64,000 nt of DNA from Mucilaginibacter flavidus (GCF_024055575.1 NZ_JAMXOE010000008.1:124001-188000); one strand, 5' to 3'. Counted from the first letter of the stretch, positions 1 to 9,809 are shown. A program made the numbers and translations. The notes: a model not told the origin generated them from the sequence alone.

Positions 1-228
1 AAAGCAAAAATTTGCGTTCATTATGTTAATGATGCCGCCTTTCTTGGCTGGAAAAATTACGCTAAAAAGGACGTGGAACTTTTTGAAGTACCCGGCGACC
101 ACCTTTCCATGTTGTTAACGCCTCAGGTGGAACAGTTCGCCGGTGTATTAGAAAAAACGTTAGACAAATATGATGGCGCTGGCCGCGAACTGAAACACTA
201 TAATGGAATGCACATTGTTAACGCATAA
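1..228 (+). CDS. NRPS-like protein, C-terminal thioesterase fragment (5' end outside window)
   Basis: The first 75 codons are open from base 1 and stop with TAA at 226-228. The encoded tail closely resembles the last 60 residues of the complete adenylation-carrier-thioesterase protein at 14861-17473: both share an FLGW..YAKK stretch and the GDHLSMLL motif, whose His is the thioesterase catalytic histidine. By that comparison this is the end of a type I thioesterase domain (alpha/beta hydrolase) of a second NRPS-like enzyme. It lies 12 bp before a GNAT acetyltransferase gene, so the two are probably co-transcribed. The adenylation and carrier domains, if present, lie outside the window. Confidence 0.8.
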   Translation, partial: KAKICVHYVNDAAFLGWKNYAKKDVELFEVPGDHLSMLLTPQVEQFAGVLEKTLDKYDGAGRELKHYNGMHIVNA

Positions 229-240
229 TATTAAATCAAA

Positions 241-681
241 ATGATTGTACCCATTACCACAGGAAATTTTGACGACTGTGTTTTAGCTTATTTAAAGGCA
301 TATAACTGCCCCCCATGGAACTATCATTGGACCCACGAAAAGGCCAATGAGTACCTTTTGGAATATATGAGTTGTAAGCAATTTGTGGGCTTTGCTTTAT
401 ACGAAGAAAATACGGTTGTTGCGGCAGTATTTGCCCACGGTAAAACATGGTGGACTGACAAACAGCTTATGATAGACGAATTTTTTGTTTCACGTGAAAA
501 ACAAAGGATGGGTTATGGCCAGCAAATGTTGGCGCACTGCGATAAGTATGCGTCTGCCAATCAAATCAGTTCAGTTGTGTTAATGACGAGTAAATATATG
601 CCCTCCTATAAATTTTATGATAAGTCGGGATATACAACCGCAGAACAATATGTTTTTATGTTTAAGCAACTTCAAGGTTAA
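241..681 (+). CDS. GNAT-family N-acetyltransferase
   Basis: 146-residue single-domain protein of the usual GNAT length. The acetyl-CoA pyrophosphate-binding motif A is visible around residues 86-97 (QRMGYG, matching Q/R-x-x-G-x-G/A) after a beta strand (LMIDEFFVS), and the C-terminal SYKFYDKSGY is the typical motif B 'YxxxGF/Y' region. It probably transfers an acetyl group from acetyl-CoA to an amine, in the cytoplasm. The substrate is not readable; some similarity to aminoglycoside-type GNATs is seen, but the setting (12 bp after an NRPS-like thioesterase and ahead of exopolysaccharide genes) fits modification of an amino sugar or amino-acid product better. ATG at 241 is the only good start. 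Confidence 0.85.
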   Translation: MIVPITTGNFDDCVLAYLKAYNCPPWNYHWTHEKANEYLLEYMSCKQFVGFALYEENTVVAAVFAHGKTWWTDKQLMIDEFFVSREKQRMGYGQQMLAHCDKYASANQISSVVLMTSKYMPSYKFYDKSGYTTAEQYVFMFKQLQG

Positions 682-954
682 TAATTCAAAGGCAGGACTA
701 CGTATAGAATTAAATACCATATGACATAAAAAAATGCAGAAAGCATTTAGCAACAAAATATTGTAGGCAGGCAAATATTATGATAAATCCCAATAGAGTC
801 GATAAAGGGCTGTTAAGTGCAAGCACGCTATACATGGCACATCCTTTGTTTAACATATTGGCAACAACTACTTATAAAAATTATTTAATTACTTACTAAG
901 ATATAAGGCATTACCGCCATATATCTCAGTAAAATAATACATGTGCACAATCCT

Positions 955-1758
955 ATGAAAAAGAATTTTCCGCTCCCCGCTCTTATCGTTTTAATATTAT
1001 TTATTTCGTCCTGTGGACTTTACAGGGATAAAGGATATAAACAAGTTTCTTATTACCAAGACGTTAACCGCACTGAAACTACTGAAGCTATTACGAATTT
1101 TCAGCCCCTGAAAATTCAGACAGGAGATTTATTGGGAATTAACGTAAATAGCCTAAGCGAATCTTCCTCGGTATTTAACACCAGCATAAACCGCGTGAAT
1201 GGTAATGGCCTTGATGCAGCCACCGCAAACCCCATATATGGTTTTAGGGTTGATGCCGCAGGGCAGGTACAATTACCATTAGTAGGGGGAATGCATGTAG
1301 CGGGCTTAACGACTGATGATGTAGCTAAGAATCTGACAGCTAAGCTGCAAGACTACCTTAAAAGCCCTATTGTAAATGTACGCGTACTCAATTTTAAAAT
1401 ATCCGTTCTTGGGGACGTGCTGAAACCCGACAGTTATACCATACAAAATGAACACATAAATATAAACGAGGCGCTAAGCCTGGCGGGCGACTTGACCATT
1501 ACCGCTAAAAGAACAAATGTTTTGCTGGTTCGCGAGGAGAATGGCCAACGCCATTTTGTTACTATTGACTTAACGAAAAAGGATGTTTTTGACTCACCTT
1601 ATTACTACTTGCATAACAATGATGTTATTTATGTAGATGCAGACAAAACGAAATATGATAACGTTGCGCGTAGCTATAAAACCAACACTTTCGTTATTTC
1701 ATCAGCCGTTGCTGTGCTGGCAATATTAGCATCTGCGTTTTTTGTATATCATAAATAG
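955..1758 (+). CDS. Polysaccharide export outer-membrane lipoprotein, Wza/SLBB family
   Basis: About 267 residues. A lipoprotein signal (MKKNFPLPALIVLILFISSC) ends in lipobox ISSC|G. A polysaccharide-export (Poly_export) domain follows (LKIQTGDLLGINV near residue 55), then an SLBB domain (VRVLNFKISVLGDV...YTI). A hydrophobic C-terminal segment (FVISSAVAVLAILASAFFVY) is like the C-terminal helix with which Wza crosses the outer membrane. Role by family: export channel for exopolysaccharide made by a Wzx/Wzy pathway. The reading frame extends 4 codons upstream to a GTG at 943, but ATG at 955 gives a normal signal peptide. The wzc-like gene follows after 34 bp. Confidence 0.9.
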   Translation: MKKNFPLPALIVLILFISSCGLYRDKGYKQVSYYQDVNRTETTEAITNFQPLKIQTGDLLGINVNSLSESSSVFNTSINRVNGNGLDAATANPIYGFRVDAAGQVQLPLVGGMHVAGLTTDDVAKNLTAKLQDYLKSPIVNVRVLNFKISVLGDVLKPDSYTIQNEHININEALSLAGDLTITAKRTNVLLVREENGQRHFVTIDLTKKDVFDSPYYYLHNNDVIYVDADKTKYDNVARSYKTNTFVISSAVAVLAILASAFFVYHK

Positions 1759-1792
1759 CTTATTATCATTCTATATCCTCAATTTAAAAGTT

Positions 1793-4135
1793 ATGAATAA
1801 TAAGCAATCTGGAAATAATGCCGCGCCGAAACCTGCGCCGGGCGATGAGCCTATAAATATACGGGCGATTTTAATACGATATTTTAGTTATTGGCCGTTG
1901 TTTGCTATTTGTTTGGTGGTTGCATTGGCAATTGCTTTTGCTTATACTAAATATGACGCATCCCCATCAGACGTCATGGCAACGCTGATGATCCAGGACC
2001 ATAATGCACAACCCAATGAACAAAAATCGTCACTTGTCGAATTTCAGGCACTTGAACAGGTTAACGCACCAAAAGTGGTTGAAAACGAAATTGAAGTGTT
2101 ACGGTCAAATCAATTGATAAAAGACGTTGTAAATTATTTTCAATTGTGGGCTGACTATAAATTAAAAGGTGGCATTATTAAGGATCAGGACCTTTACGGA
2201 AAAAGCCCGGTAAAGATTAATTTAATTGAAGGCAGCACCCCTGTCCCCACGCAAAAGATCAATCTGCGCGTTTCGGATACAAATGGTTATTTACTTTTAG
2301 GAGTCAATGGCAAAACAACAAAACATCGCTACAGCGATACCATAAGCAACTTGGGATGTACCTGGACAATAACCAAAACCCCTAATCTCGTTCATTATAT
2401 TGGCGATGAAATCCAGGTAAAGGCTACTGATCCGGAAGCAACGGTGTTGGGTTACCAAAATCGCCTGAAAATTGAATCACAGGAAAAACCCGCTACTGTT
2501 GTTAATATATCCCTGAGCGACCCTAATGTTAAAAAAGCAGAAGACTTTATTAATTACCTGATATATTTTTATAAACAAGCAGATTTAGCCGAGAAAGGTA
2601 AAATCACAAAAAGCACTCTCGAATTTATCGACAACAGGATTGCTTCACTGTCCGGGCAACTAAATAGCGCCGAAACTAACATCGAAGGGTTCCGCAGCGC
2701 AAATGGTTTGACTGATATTAATGCCCAATCGCAAATGTATCTCCAGGGCATCCAATCAAACGGCGAAAAATTGAACGAGATTAACACGCAGCTAAACGTG
2801 ATTAATAAACTAGAAAACTACCTGAATGACGCAGGAAATAACAATAGCAGCATCCCATCGACTGTAGGTATCGCTGACCAGCATTTATCTGATCTGGTTC
2901 AAAAATTATCTGACGTGGAGTTGGAAAGAAACAGAATGCTTGCTACCACTCCTGAAAAAAATCCGTCCTTCGACCCGATAAATAAGCAGATAACGCTTTT
3001 GAAGCAGGAGATTAAAGACGGCATAGCAGGAATTAAATCTTCACTTGGCACTATGCAAAAGTCGGTTGAATCATATAAGTCAAATATTCAGTCGTCTATA
3101 AAAACGGTGCCTGTACAGGAACACCAGTTGGCCGGCATGAGCCGCCAGCAGTCAACCAAATCATCGTTATACGATTATTTATTGCAGCAACGTGAAGCCA
3201 TCTCGCTTACCTACGCATCGTCCGCATCAGCAGTTCGTTTAGTGGATGCAGCTCATATCCTGCCGGTAAAAGCATCGAAAAGATTTATACCATTTGGCAT
3301 AGCGCTGTTAATGGGATTGATTTTTCCCGCAGGTTTTATTTATAGCAGGGATTTAATCAAGAATAGTGTTACCAGTCGCAAAGTGATAGAACAAGCTACG
3401 GCGGTGCCGGTAATTGCTGAATTTAGTTTCATAAAGTTGCCTTCTGAAATCGCTTTCGCAAACAGGGAAAATCCCGAAAGTTTCCCCTTGATTGAGCAAT
3501 ACAGGCATCTGCGTACACAAATTAACCTGCTGAATGATATGTCCGATAAGGGATACGTTGTTTTGTTGACCTCAAGTGTGGCAAATGAGGGTAAAAGCAT
3601 GGTTGGCAGCAACCTGGCCGTTGCCCTGGCGAGTACCGGTAAAAAAACGTTGCTGGTAGAAATGGATATTTATAAACCTGCCATCTCCAAAATATTCGGG
3701 TTGTCGCAGTCAGGAGGCATAACCGGCTACTTAAGTGGCCGCACCACCCTTAAAGAGCTGGTGCAGCCTGTGGCCCTTTACCCTAATTTGAGTATTATCG
3801 GCAGCGGTGCATTTGTCGATAATTTTTCCGAATTATTAGACCAGGACTTGTTTGGCGATTTAGTAACTAAACTTAGAACAGTGTACGATTATATTTTATT
3901 TGATACTCCCCCGGTTCACGCTATTAACGATGCTTATATTATTGCCAATCATTGTGACCTGACTTTATATGTTGTACGGTTTAACCATACGTCGAATTCG
4001 CTTTTGCCTTTTATACACAAACTTAATGCAAATGAAAGTTTGCCGAACATGAAAATTGTTTTTAATGGCCTGGTAAACGGGCGCGACGGCGAGGGATTTA
4101 AGTATGAAAACTATTATAAACGCCCGACGAGTTAA
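1793..4135 (+). CDS. Wzc-like polysaccharide co-polymerase with tyrosine autokinase domain
   Basis: 780 residues from ATG 1793; a TTG 17 codons upstream overlaps the previous gene and is less likely. Order: N-terminal Wzz domain with TM1 (YWPLFAICLVVALAIAFAY), a long periplasmic coiled-coil region with GNVR-type sequence, TM2 (FIPFGIALLMGLIFPAGFIY), then a cytoplasmic BY-kinase domain. Kinase motifs seen: EQYRHLRTQIN activator helix, Walker A TSSVANEGKS, Walker A' LLVEMDIYKP (Glu/Met where an Asp-rich strand is usual), Walker B YILFDTPP, and a short C-terminal Tyr cluster (KYENYYKRP) as autophosphorylation site. It sets chain length and couples polymerisation to export through the Wza-like protein next door. 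Confidence 0.93.
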   Translation: MNNKQSGNNAAPKPAPGDEPINIRAILIRYFSYWPLFAICLVVALAIAFAYTKYDASPSDVMATLMIQDHNAQPNEQKSSLVEFQALEQVNAPKVVENEIEVLRSNQLIKDVVNYFQLWADYKLKGGIIKDQDLYGKSPVKINLIEGSTPVPTQKINLRVSDTNGYLLLGVNGKTTKHRYSDTISNLGCTWTITKTPNLVHYIGDEIQVKATDPEATVLGYQNRLKIESQEKPATVVNISLSDPNVKKAEDFINYLIYFYKQADLAEKGKITKSTLEFIDNRIASLSGQLNSAETNIEGFRSANGLTDINAQSQMYLQGIQSNGEKLNEINTQLNVINKLENYLNDAGNNNSSIPSTVGIADQHLSDLVQKLSDVELERNRMLATTPEKNPSFDPINKQITLLKQEIKDGIAGIKSSLGTMQKSVESYKSNIQSSIKTVPVQEHQLAGMSRQQSTKSSLYDYLLQQREAISLTYASSASAVRLVDAAHILPVKASKRFIPFGIALLMGLIFPAGFIYSRDLIKNSVTSRKVIEQATAVPVIAEFSFIKLPSEIAFANRENPESFPLIEQYRHLRTQINLLNDMSDKGYVVLLTSSVANEGKSMVGSNLAVALASTGKKTLLVEMDIYKPAISKIFGLSQSGGITGYLSGRTTLKELVQPVALYPNLSIIGSGAFVDNFSELLDQDLFGDLVTKLRTVYDYILFDTPPVHAINDAYIIANHCDLTLYVVRFNHTSNSLLPFIHKLNANESLPNMKIVFNGLVNGRDGEGFKYENYYKRPTS

Positions 4136-4137
4136 GG

Positions 4138-5394
4138 ATGTATTACTTTATAACCTTCCTTTTTGTGTTGCTTGCCGGAAAAGCCACATTTTTCGACGAC
4201 GTTAACGCCTGTTGGTTTATTATTGAAGGCATTATTCTGTGGGTAGGGCTCCACAAACAGCGCATAACGAAAAATGATGTGCAGCTATTTGTTAAGTTCG
4301 CGCTGCTTTACGTGGGTTTCTGTACCTTCAGGTCGTTTTTTTTAACCGGCTTGCCTATAAAATATTGGCTTAACGATGTCGTATTTCTTTTTAAGTTCAT
4401 CCTTCCCAGTTTTTTATTTTGCGCTGTTTTAAAAGAAAAGGCGGTTTACTATTTAACGCAGGTGATGATAGATTTAGCCATTTTATCTTTGCCGCTATAT
4501 TGCCTGCAGCTTATATCGGGCGACTTGGTTTACAACATTGGCAAAGCCATCAACCTGCCTTATGCCCACTTCAACGGGTATGTTAATATGTTTGTGTTTA
4601 CCTATGTAAAAAATCATGCTATCCGCAATTCAGGCTTCTCGTGGGAGCCGGGGGCCTTCGGCTTTATGCTGATAATGATGCTCATGCTGCATTGGCTTAA
4701 TAATAATTTCAAATATGATACCAGGGCAAAGTTGGTAACCATAGCTATTATTACTACGCTGTCAACAACAACGTACATAGCTTTTGCTATTATGATTTTG
4801 ATTTATTGCCGGGCAAAAGGCGTTCGCATTACTACACTGCTAATTTTTATTGCGCCTTTTTTATGTGTTGCCGTTGTTTCCCTGCCATTTTTGTTCGACA
4901 AGATTTTGGATACCTATAATAAAGATATGCTGGATATTAAGAATATCCATACACTTAGTGCAACTTATATCGAAATGGGTCGGGTGATGCCGCTCAACAG
5001 GTTTGGCAGTATGCTTTTTCTAATTGATACATTTGGTAATAAGTTGTTTTTCGGTGTCTCTAATTCATATAAAGAGACTGTCCAGCTATTGCATAATATC
5101 AGCATCTCTAATGGAATTTTTGCGTTTTGCGCCCAGTTCGGGGTGGTAGGCCTTGGCTGTCTTTTTTATCGGGCCTACAAGTTCTTTCGAAAGTACATTA
5201 CAGCTGAACTGGCAATATATTGTTTAATCGTGATATTGGTGCTTGGGTTTGGCGAGTGTATTTATTTATCGTCGCTTTTGCTTGCCTTCCTTTTTCTATA
5301 TCATTACGCACGACCGGAAACTACTACGGAAGAAGTTTCAGAAAACGATACTTATGAATACGCAACCACCGAAAGGCCGGCATACAACTTATAA
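4138..5394 (+). CDS. Wzy-like polysaccharide polymerase / O-antigen-ligase-type membrane protein
   Basis: 418 residues, almost all hydrophobic, with around ten predicted transmembrane stretches by eye and a large loop near residues 130-170 (GFSWEPGAFGFML), the kind of Wzy/WaaL loop that carries conserved Arg/Glu residues. Its place right after wza and wzc (2 bp after the wzc stop, with TAAGGATG supplying the start) supports a block polymerase joining lipid-linked repeat units on the periplasmic face. Sequence of these polymerases is poorly conserved, so the call leans on topology and context. A short charged, Thr/Glu-rich cytoplasmic tail ends the protein. Confidence 0.75.
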   Translation: MYYFITFLFVLLAGKATFFDDVNACWFIIEGIILWVGLHKQRITKNDVQLFVKFALLYVGFCTFRSFFLTGLPIKYWLNDVVFLFKFILPSFLFCAVLKEKAVYYLTQVMIDLAILSLPLYCLQLISGDLVYNIGKAINLPYAHFNGYVNMFVFTYVKNHAIRNSGFSWEPGAFGFMLIMMLMLHWLNNNFKYDTRAKLVTIAIITTLSTTTYIAFAIMILIYCRAKGVRITTLLIFIAPFLCVAVVSLPFLFDKILDTYNKDMLDIKNIHTLSATYIEMGRVMPLNRFGSMLFLIDTFGNKLFFGVSNSYKETVQLLHNISISNGIFAFCAQFGVVGLGCLFYRAYKFFRKYITAELAIYCLIVILVLGFGECIYLSSLLLAFLFLYHYARPETTTEEVSENDTYEYATTERPAYNL

Positions 5395-5413
5395 TTTTAA
5401 GAATTAATATTTT

Positions 5414-6679
5414 ATGAAAGTTTTATGGTTCTCATTATCACCGGGTTTAGCTGATGCCTATCTGAACAACAATTACGAAGGCATTGGCTGGGTAAAAAGC
5501 CTCGAGCGCAATGTTCAGGACAAAGTGGAGCTTTCAGTCGCATTTTATCACCACGCTGATATAGCCCCATTTACCTATGGTGCAACAAGGTATTATCCCA
5601 TTAAACAATACCGCCGCGGTAAGCTGTCAAAAATATTCAGGCGGTTGACAAATGGTACTGAACCCGATAGCGATATAAACGCATTCTTGAAAATAATTGA
5701 AGAGGCAAAGCCCGATATCATTCATATTCATGGCACAGAAGGTCCATTCGGCCTAATCCAAAAATATGTCGATATCCCCACGGTGATATCGATACAGGGG
5801 ACAATTATTGTTTATCGATATAAGTTTTTTTCGAGAATATCCCGTACAGATATTGTTAGGTACTCCTATTTCAAAAGTTTTCTGCTATCGCGATCCTTCC
5901 TGAATGTTTATAAAGTATTTGCGAAGGTTGCGGAGAGAGAGCAGGAAATATATTCGCATTCCAAAAATTTTATCGGCCGCACTGCGTGGGACCGAAGGGT
6001 GACTAAGATTTTAGCGCCAGCGGCAAAATATTTTCACAATGATGAGATATTGAGAGATGCATTTTACAAATATGAAGGTGAATACAACAAAACAGGGCGC
6101 CTTATTATATTTACCACAACATGGCTAAATATTTACAAGGGATTGGAAACAATTTTGGATTGCGCAAATTTACTTGATACCAGTAACCTTGATTACGAAT
6201 GGCACATTGCAGGCCTTAACCCAAACGATGAAGTGGTAAGGATTGCTGCTAAAAACACTAAAAGGCCGATCTCAAAGAATATCAAATTTATGGGAATGCT
6301 TAGCCAGGAGGCATTGGCCCAGGCGTTGCTGGAGGCGGGTATTTATGTTATGGCGTCGCATATAGAAAATAGTCCTAATAGTTTATGCGAGGCCCAGATG
6401 TTGGGGTTACCCTGTATAGCAACCAATGCGGGCGGCACCAATACCTTACTGGAGGATGGCAAGGATGGGATATTGATACAGGATGGCGACCCGTACGCAA
6501 TGGCTGGCGCCATATTGGAAATGAATGAGAACTACGACCAGGCTATTACCTATGGTAAAAACGCCAGGCGGAAGGCACAGCTTCGGCACGACCAGGAGAA
6601 AATTACCGATGATTTGTTAAAAATATATGATGCTGTGCTTAACGAAACAGCAGTTCTTGAACTAAAAGGGAATTCATAA
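5414..6679 (+). CDS. Glycosyltransferase family 4 (GT-B)
   Basis: 421 residues. The C-terminal half carries the GT4 donor-binding signature: HIENSPNSLCEAQMLGLP fits the E-x7-E motif, and AGGTNTLLEDGKDGIL follows. The N-terminal half has a Rossmann-like start and an HIHGTEGPFG loop typical of GT4 acceptor domains. Predicted retaining transfer from a nucleotide sugar to a lipid-linked oligosaccharide at the cytoplasmic membrane face during exopolysaccharide repeat assembly. It lies 19 bp after the wzy-like gene, so probably in the same transcript. Donor sugar is not readable. Confidence 0.9.
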   Translation: MKVLWFSLSPGLADAYLNNNYEGIGWVKSLERNVQDKVELSVAFYHHADIAPFTYGATRYYPIKQYRRGKLSKIFRRLTNGTEPDSDINAFLKIIEEAKPDIIHIHGTEGPFGLIQKYVDIPTVISIQGTIIVYRYKFFSRISRTDIVRYSYFKSFLLSRSFLNVYKVFAKVAEREQEIYSHSKNFIGRTAWDRRVTKILAPAAKYFHNDEILRDAFYKYEGEYNKTGRLIIFTTTWLNIYKGLETILDCANLLDTSNLDYEWHIAGLNPNDEVVRIAAKNTKRPISKNIKFMGMLSQEALAQALLEAGIYVMASHIENSPNSLCEAQMLGLPCIATNAGGTNTLLEDGKDGILIQDGDPYAMAGAILEMNENYDQAITYGKNARRKAQLRHDQEKITDDLLKIYDAVLNETAVLELKGNS

Positions 6680-6789
6680 TTGATTATGGTTCAATATTTT
6701 GAAAATACGACAGTAAATTAACGCTATTTTAAAACAACTGGTGATTTGATGGGTTTAGAAGGTAAATCGATAATAATAATGATGGGTAA

Positions 6790-7683
6790 ATGATACTTCA
6801 GTCAAAACAAATGAAAATAGCCGTGCTCGGTTGTTCCTATAACCGTAAGAAAAAGACTACGCGGTTTTTAACCAGCCTTGTTAACCAGGAAGTGCCCTCA
6901 AATTACAAGATGGATATTTACCTGCTCGACGATAATTCTCCGGACGGAACGGGTGATTATGTCGAGGCGGAATTCCCTTCTGTAAACCTCGTTAGGGGAT
7001 CCGGGTCGTTATTTTGGGCCGGGGGGATGCGTACCTTGTGGCAACATGTTTTAAACCTTGAAACATACGATTTCTTCCTGCTTTGTAATGATGACGTTGT
7101 GCTGTTTGACGGTGCTGTTGCGCGTTTGCTTGAAGCGCATAGCTTATCCGAACACCCGGGCAATATTATTTTGGGAACCGTGCAGGATAGCGAAGGCAGC
7201 ATGATTACCTATGGCGGCCAAAAAATCATCAACAGGATGACCGGAGATACGGCTAACGTAGTTCCGGCTGCTGATATGCTTGTACCCTGCGAAATAGGCA
7301 ATGCGAATATTATGCTGGTGGATAAAACAACTGTGGATACTATAGGGATATTATCCAGCTCGTACACACACGGCATTGCCGACTACGATTATACTTTAAC
7401 CGCGTTGAGGAATGGCCTAAAAGTGTGGATAGGCCCGGGATACTATGGCATCTGCGATAACGACCATGTAATTACCTGGCTTCCGCAACGCACACCGCTG
7501 AAAAAAAGAATAGAATATTTATACAGCCCGAAAGGGCTGGCATATAACGAGCATATGGTGTATGTTAAAAGGCATTTTCCATTATCGGTACCCATAACCC
7601 ACGTTAAACTTTGGGTAAAAACATTGTTCCCGATTATGTACGATGTATTTAAAAAAGATAAGAAGATTAAGTTATCTCCTTAG
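6790..7683 (+). CDS. Glycosyltransferase family 2
   Basis: 297 residues in the GT-A fold. LLDDNSPDGTGDYV near residue 45 is the nucleotide-binding GT2 motif, LLCNDDVVLF near residue 100 supplies the metal-binding acidic pair, and GIADYDYTLTALRNG near 198 is the usual catalytic-base region. It resembles rhamnosyl-type GT2 enzymes, but the sugar cannot be assigned. ATG 6790 and an in-frame ATG at 6811 (MKIAVLGCSYN) are both possible; the latter begins right at the first beta strand. Last rightward gene of the first exopolysaccharide block, ending before a hairpin at 7718. Confidence 0.87.
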   Translation: MILQSKQMKIAVLGCSYNRKKKTTRFLTSLVNQEVPSNYKMDIYLLDDNSPDGTGDYVEAEFPSVNLVRGSGSLFWAGGMRTLWQHVLNLETYDFFLLCNDDVVLFDGAVARLLEAHSLSEHPGNIILGTVQDSEGSMITYGGQKIINRMTGDTANVVPAADMLVPCEIGNANIMLVDKTTVDTIGILSSSYTHGIADYDYTLTALRNGLKVWIGPGYYGICDNDHVITWLPQRTPLKKRIEYLYSPKGLAYNEHMVYVKRHFPLSVPITHVKLWVKTLFPIMYDVFKKDKKIKLSP

Positions 7684-7717
7684 GGCCTGTTTGAAAATTA
7701 TTGAAGGAAATCGTACG

Positions 7718-7743
7718 AGACGCCTCGACACATCGGGGCGTCT
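7718..7743. terminator. Hairpin between convergent glycosyltransferase genes
   Basis: AGACGCCTCG and CGGGGCGTCT form a 10-bp stem (one G-U) around an ACACAT loop, midway between convergent genes ending at 7683 and 7782. T-rich flanks are weak, so a bidirectional terminator is inferred from structure and position. Confidence 0.6.
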
Positions 7744-7781
7744 TCATTTACATCGGTTTTCACTCGGGGAATAAATACAGG

Positions 7782-8687
7782 TCACTTTTTACCGAACCGA
7801 TTAATCATGCCATGATAAGTTCCAAGTATGACATTTTGTGCATAGGCAAACTTACCAGCCAATAAACACTTGAAAATAAACTTAAACGAATGAAAGCCAT
7901 ACTCCCGGGCGAAATCCGCTACCGGCTCGTTTAATCTCTTTCTCAATTCATTTCGAATAATAAATTTGTTTCTAAAATAATAGTAATAACTGGTTGGAGA
8001 CGGCGTGACCCAGGGACCAAAACGGGATTTTATTATTGGTGGGAAATAATCTTTGATTAATACAGGTTTAGTAATACTGATAACATTGGTGTACCTGGAA
8101 GCGAGAAATCCGTAAAGTGTATCATCGCCGTTGATAAAGAAATCGGGATTAGGATAGCCGATTTTTTCCACTATTGACCTATGGATCAGCATACCTTCAA
8201 AACAAGCTACACTTATAAAGAAGTATTCTTTTTCTGCCAGGTCTGACAAAGCATCGCTGCCGTAACAAAAAGCGGTTTTAAAATCCATGAATCGTTCGAT
8301 TATTTGCAATTCGCCGCCGCTTGTAACCTTTAAACCATGAATGCATTTGGAAACGTGCTTATAGTTCATTAGCAGTTCAAGCCCGTTTTCAAGGGGTTCC
8401 ACATCATCGTCCATCACCCATATCCAATCAAAATCACCCTCATAAGCCTCTTTGATCCCCCGGTGGAAGCCGCCGGCACCTCCCAGGTTTGGTTGATTAT
8501 AAACTATCAAATCAGTTTGCGATGCTAGCCATTCACCTGTGCCGTCTGTGCTATCATTGTTTATCACAATAATTGCATCAGGCTTCAACGTCTGCCTCCG
8601 TACCCCATCTATGCATTTTTTAAATAGCTCCAACCTATTATAAGTTACAACTACTATGGCTATTGATTCGCTCATTTTTTTAAACAC
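7782..8687 (-). CDS. GlfT2-like galactofuranosyltransferase (GT2)
   Basis: 301 residues. IAVVVVTYNR-type start (IAIVVVTYNRLELF), VINNDSTDGTGEW, then NLGGAGGFHRG and WIWVMDDDVEP. The GGAGGFHRG segment and DDD motif are characteristic of the GlfT2-like GT2 subgroup that uses UDP-galactofuranose. The gene lies 12 bp downstream of glf on the same strand, which makes galactofuranose the likely donor; this is inference from family plus context. Start is ATG 8687, with an in-frame ATG four codons later (MSESIAIVVV) equally good. Last gene of the leftward wzx-glf-GT block. Confidence 0.85.
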   Translation of the reverse strand: MFKKMSESIAIVVVTYNRLELFKKCIDGVRRQTLKPDAIIVINNDSTDGTGEWLASQTDLIVYNQPNLGGAGGFHRGIKEAYEGDFDWIWVMDDDVEPLENGLELLMNYKHVSKCIHGLKVTSGGELQIIERFMDFKTAFCYGSDALSDLAEKEYFFISVACFEGMLIHRSIVEKIGYPNPDFFINGDDTLYGFLASRYTNVISITKPVLIKDYFPPIIKSRFGPWVTPSPTSYYYYFRNKFIIRNELRKRLNEPVADFAREYGFHSFKFIFKCLLAGKFAYAQNVILGTYHGMINRFGKK

Positions 8688-8699
8688 TCCTATTTAACT

Positions 8700-9809
8700 T
8701 TATTTATTATCTCCGGCATCTCTTATAACCCCCAACGCCTCACCAATTACATGGTGCATATCCATATACCTGTACGTGGCCAACCGGCCCAGGAAAACAT
8801 AATTGTTCAGCGTTTTAACTTCTTCCTGGTATTGTTCCAGTATTACCATGTCATCCTTTAAACGCTTGGGGTAATAGGGCACATCTTGCTCCTCAGTTTC
8901 CTTGCTGTACTCCTTAAAATACACCGTTTTTTCATGTTGTTCCCAGGGCGTAAAGTGCTTGTGTTCGTGCACCCTTGTAAACGGAACCTCAGGGTCGGCA
9001 TAATTGATTACCGCATTCCCCTGGTAATCACCCTCAACTTCTCCGCGTTCAAAAAATACAGTACGATAGCTTAATCGTCCATACTTGTAATCAAAAAAGG
9101 CGTCTATCGGGCCGGTATAATATATTTGGTCATACTCGCTTGTATCAAAATCCTTGTTGAACTTCGTATTCAATTGTATTTCAATATTGGGCCGGTCCAG
9201 CATCTTTTCAAAAATTGCGGTATAGCCGTCTTTCGGTATCCCCTGGTAGGTTGAAGCGTAATAGTTGTCATTATAGTTGAAACGAACAGGTAAGCGCTTC
9301 AAAATAGAAGCCGGCAGCTCTGTTGGTTCGCAGCCCCATTGCTTTTTTGTGTACCCGTAAAAAAAAGCATTGTATAAATCGTTACCTAAAAATTTGAGTG
9401 CCTGTTCTTCGAAGTTTTTAGGTTCAACAATACTTTTGTCGCCCAGGTTTTCAATAAATTCTTTGCCTTCCTTTGGATTCAGCGTTTTACCAAAGAATTG
9501 GTTTATAGTATGCAAATTTACTGGCAGCGAGTAAATATTGCCTTTGTATTCCGCCTTTACCCTATTAGTATAAGGCATCATTTCGCAGAACTGCTGGATG
9601 TATTCCCAAACTTCTTTATTATCCGTATTGAATATGTGAGGACCATATTTGTGTATCATCACGCCTGTATCTTTTTCACGTTCGGTATAGCAATTCCCGC
9701 CAATATGCGCCCGTTCGTCAATTACAAGTATTTCGCAATCAGTTTTGCTTAGCTGTTCGGCTACTACAGCGCCTGAAAATCCCGCCCCTACTATTAAATA
9801 TTTTTTCAT
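8700..9809 (-). CDS. glf: UDP-galactopyranose mutase
   Basis: 369 residues, the normal Glf length. N-terminal FAD-binding GxGxxG variant (YLIVGAGFSGAVVAEQL), then ERAHIGGNCYT-like sequence (DERAHIGGNCY), MIHKYGPHIFNT with the conserved His/Gly loop, FFYGYTKKQWG, and the C-terminal FLGRLATYRYMDM which closes the FAD site. Reduced flavin catalyses ring contraction of UDP-galactopyranose to UDP-galactofuranose in the cytoplasm. It is placed between a GlfT2-like transferase (12 bp) and the flippase (18 bp), so the polymer probably contains Galf. Confidence 0.97.
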   Translation of the reverse strand: MKKYLIVGAGFSGAVVAEQLSKTDCEILVIDERAHIGGNCYTEREKDTGVMIHKYGPHIFNTDNKEVWEYIQQFCEMMPYTNRVKAEYKGNIYSLPVNLHTINQFFGKTLNPKEGKEFIENLGDKSIVEPKNFEEQALKFLGNDLYNAFFYGYTKKQWGCEPTELPASILKRLPVRFNYNDNYYASTYQGIPKDGYTAIFEKMLDRPNIEIQLNTKFNKDFDTSEYDQIYYTGPIDAFFDYKYGRLSYRTVFFERGEVEGDYQGNAVINYADPEVPFTRVHEHKHFTPWEQHEKTVYFKEYSKETEEQDVPYYPKRLKDDMVILEQYQEEVKTLNNYVFLGRLATYRYMDMHHVIGEALGVIRDAGDNK

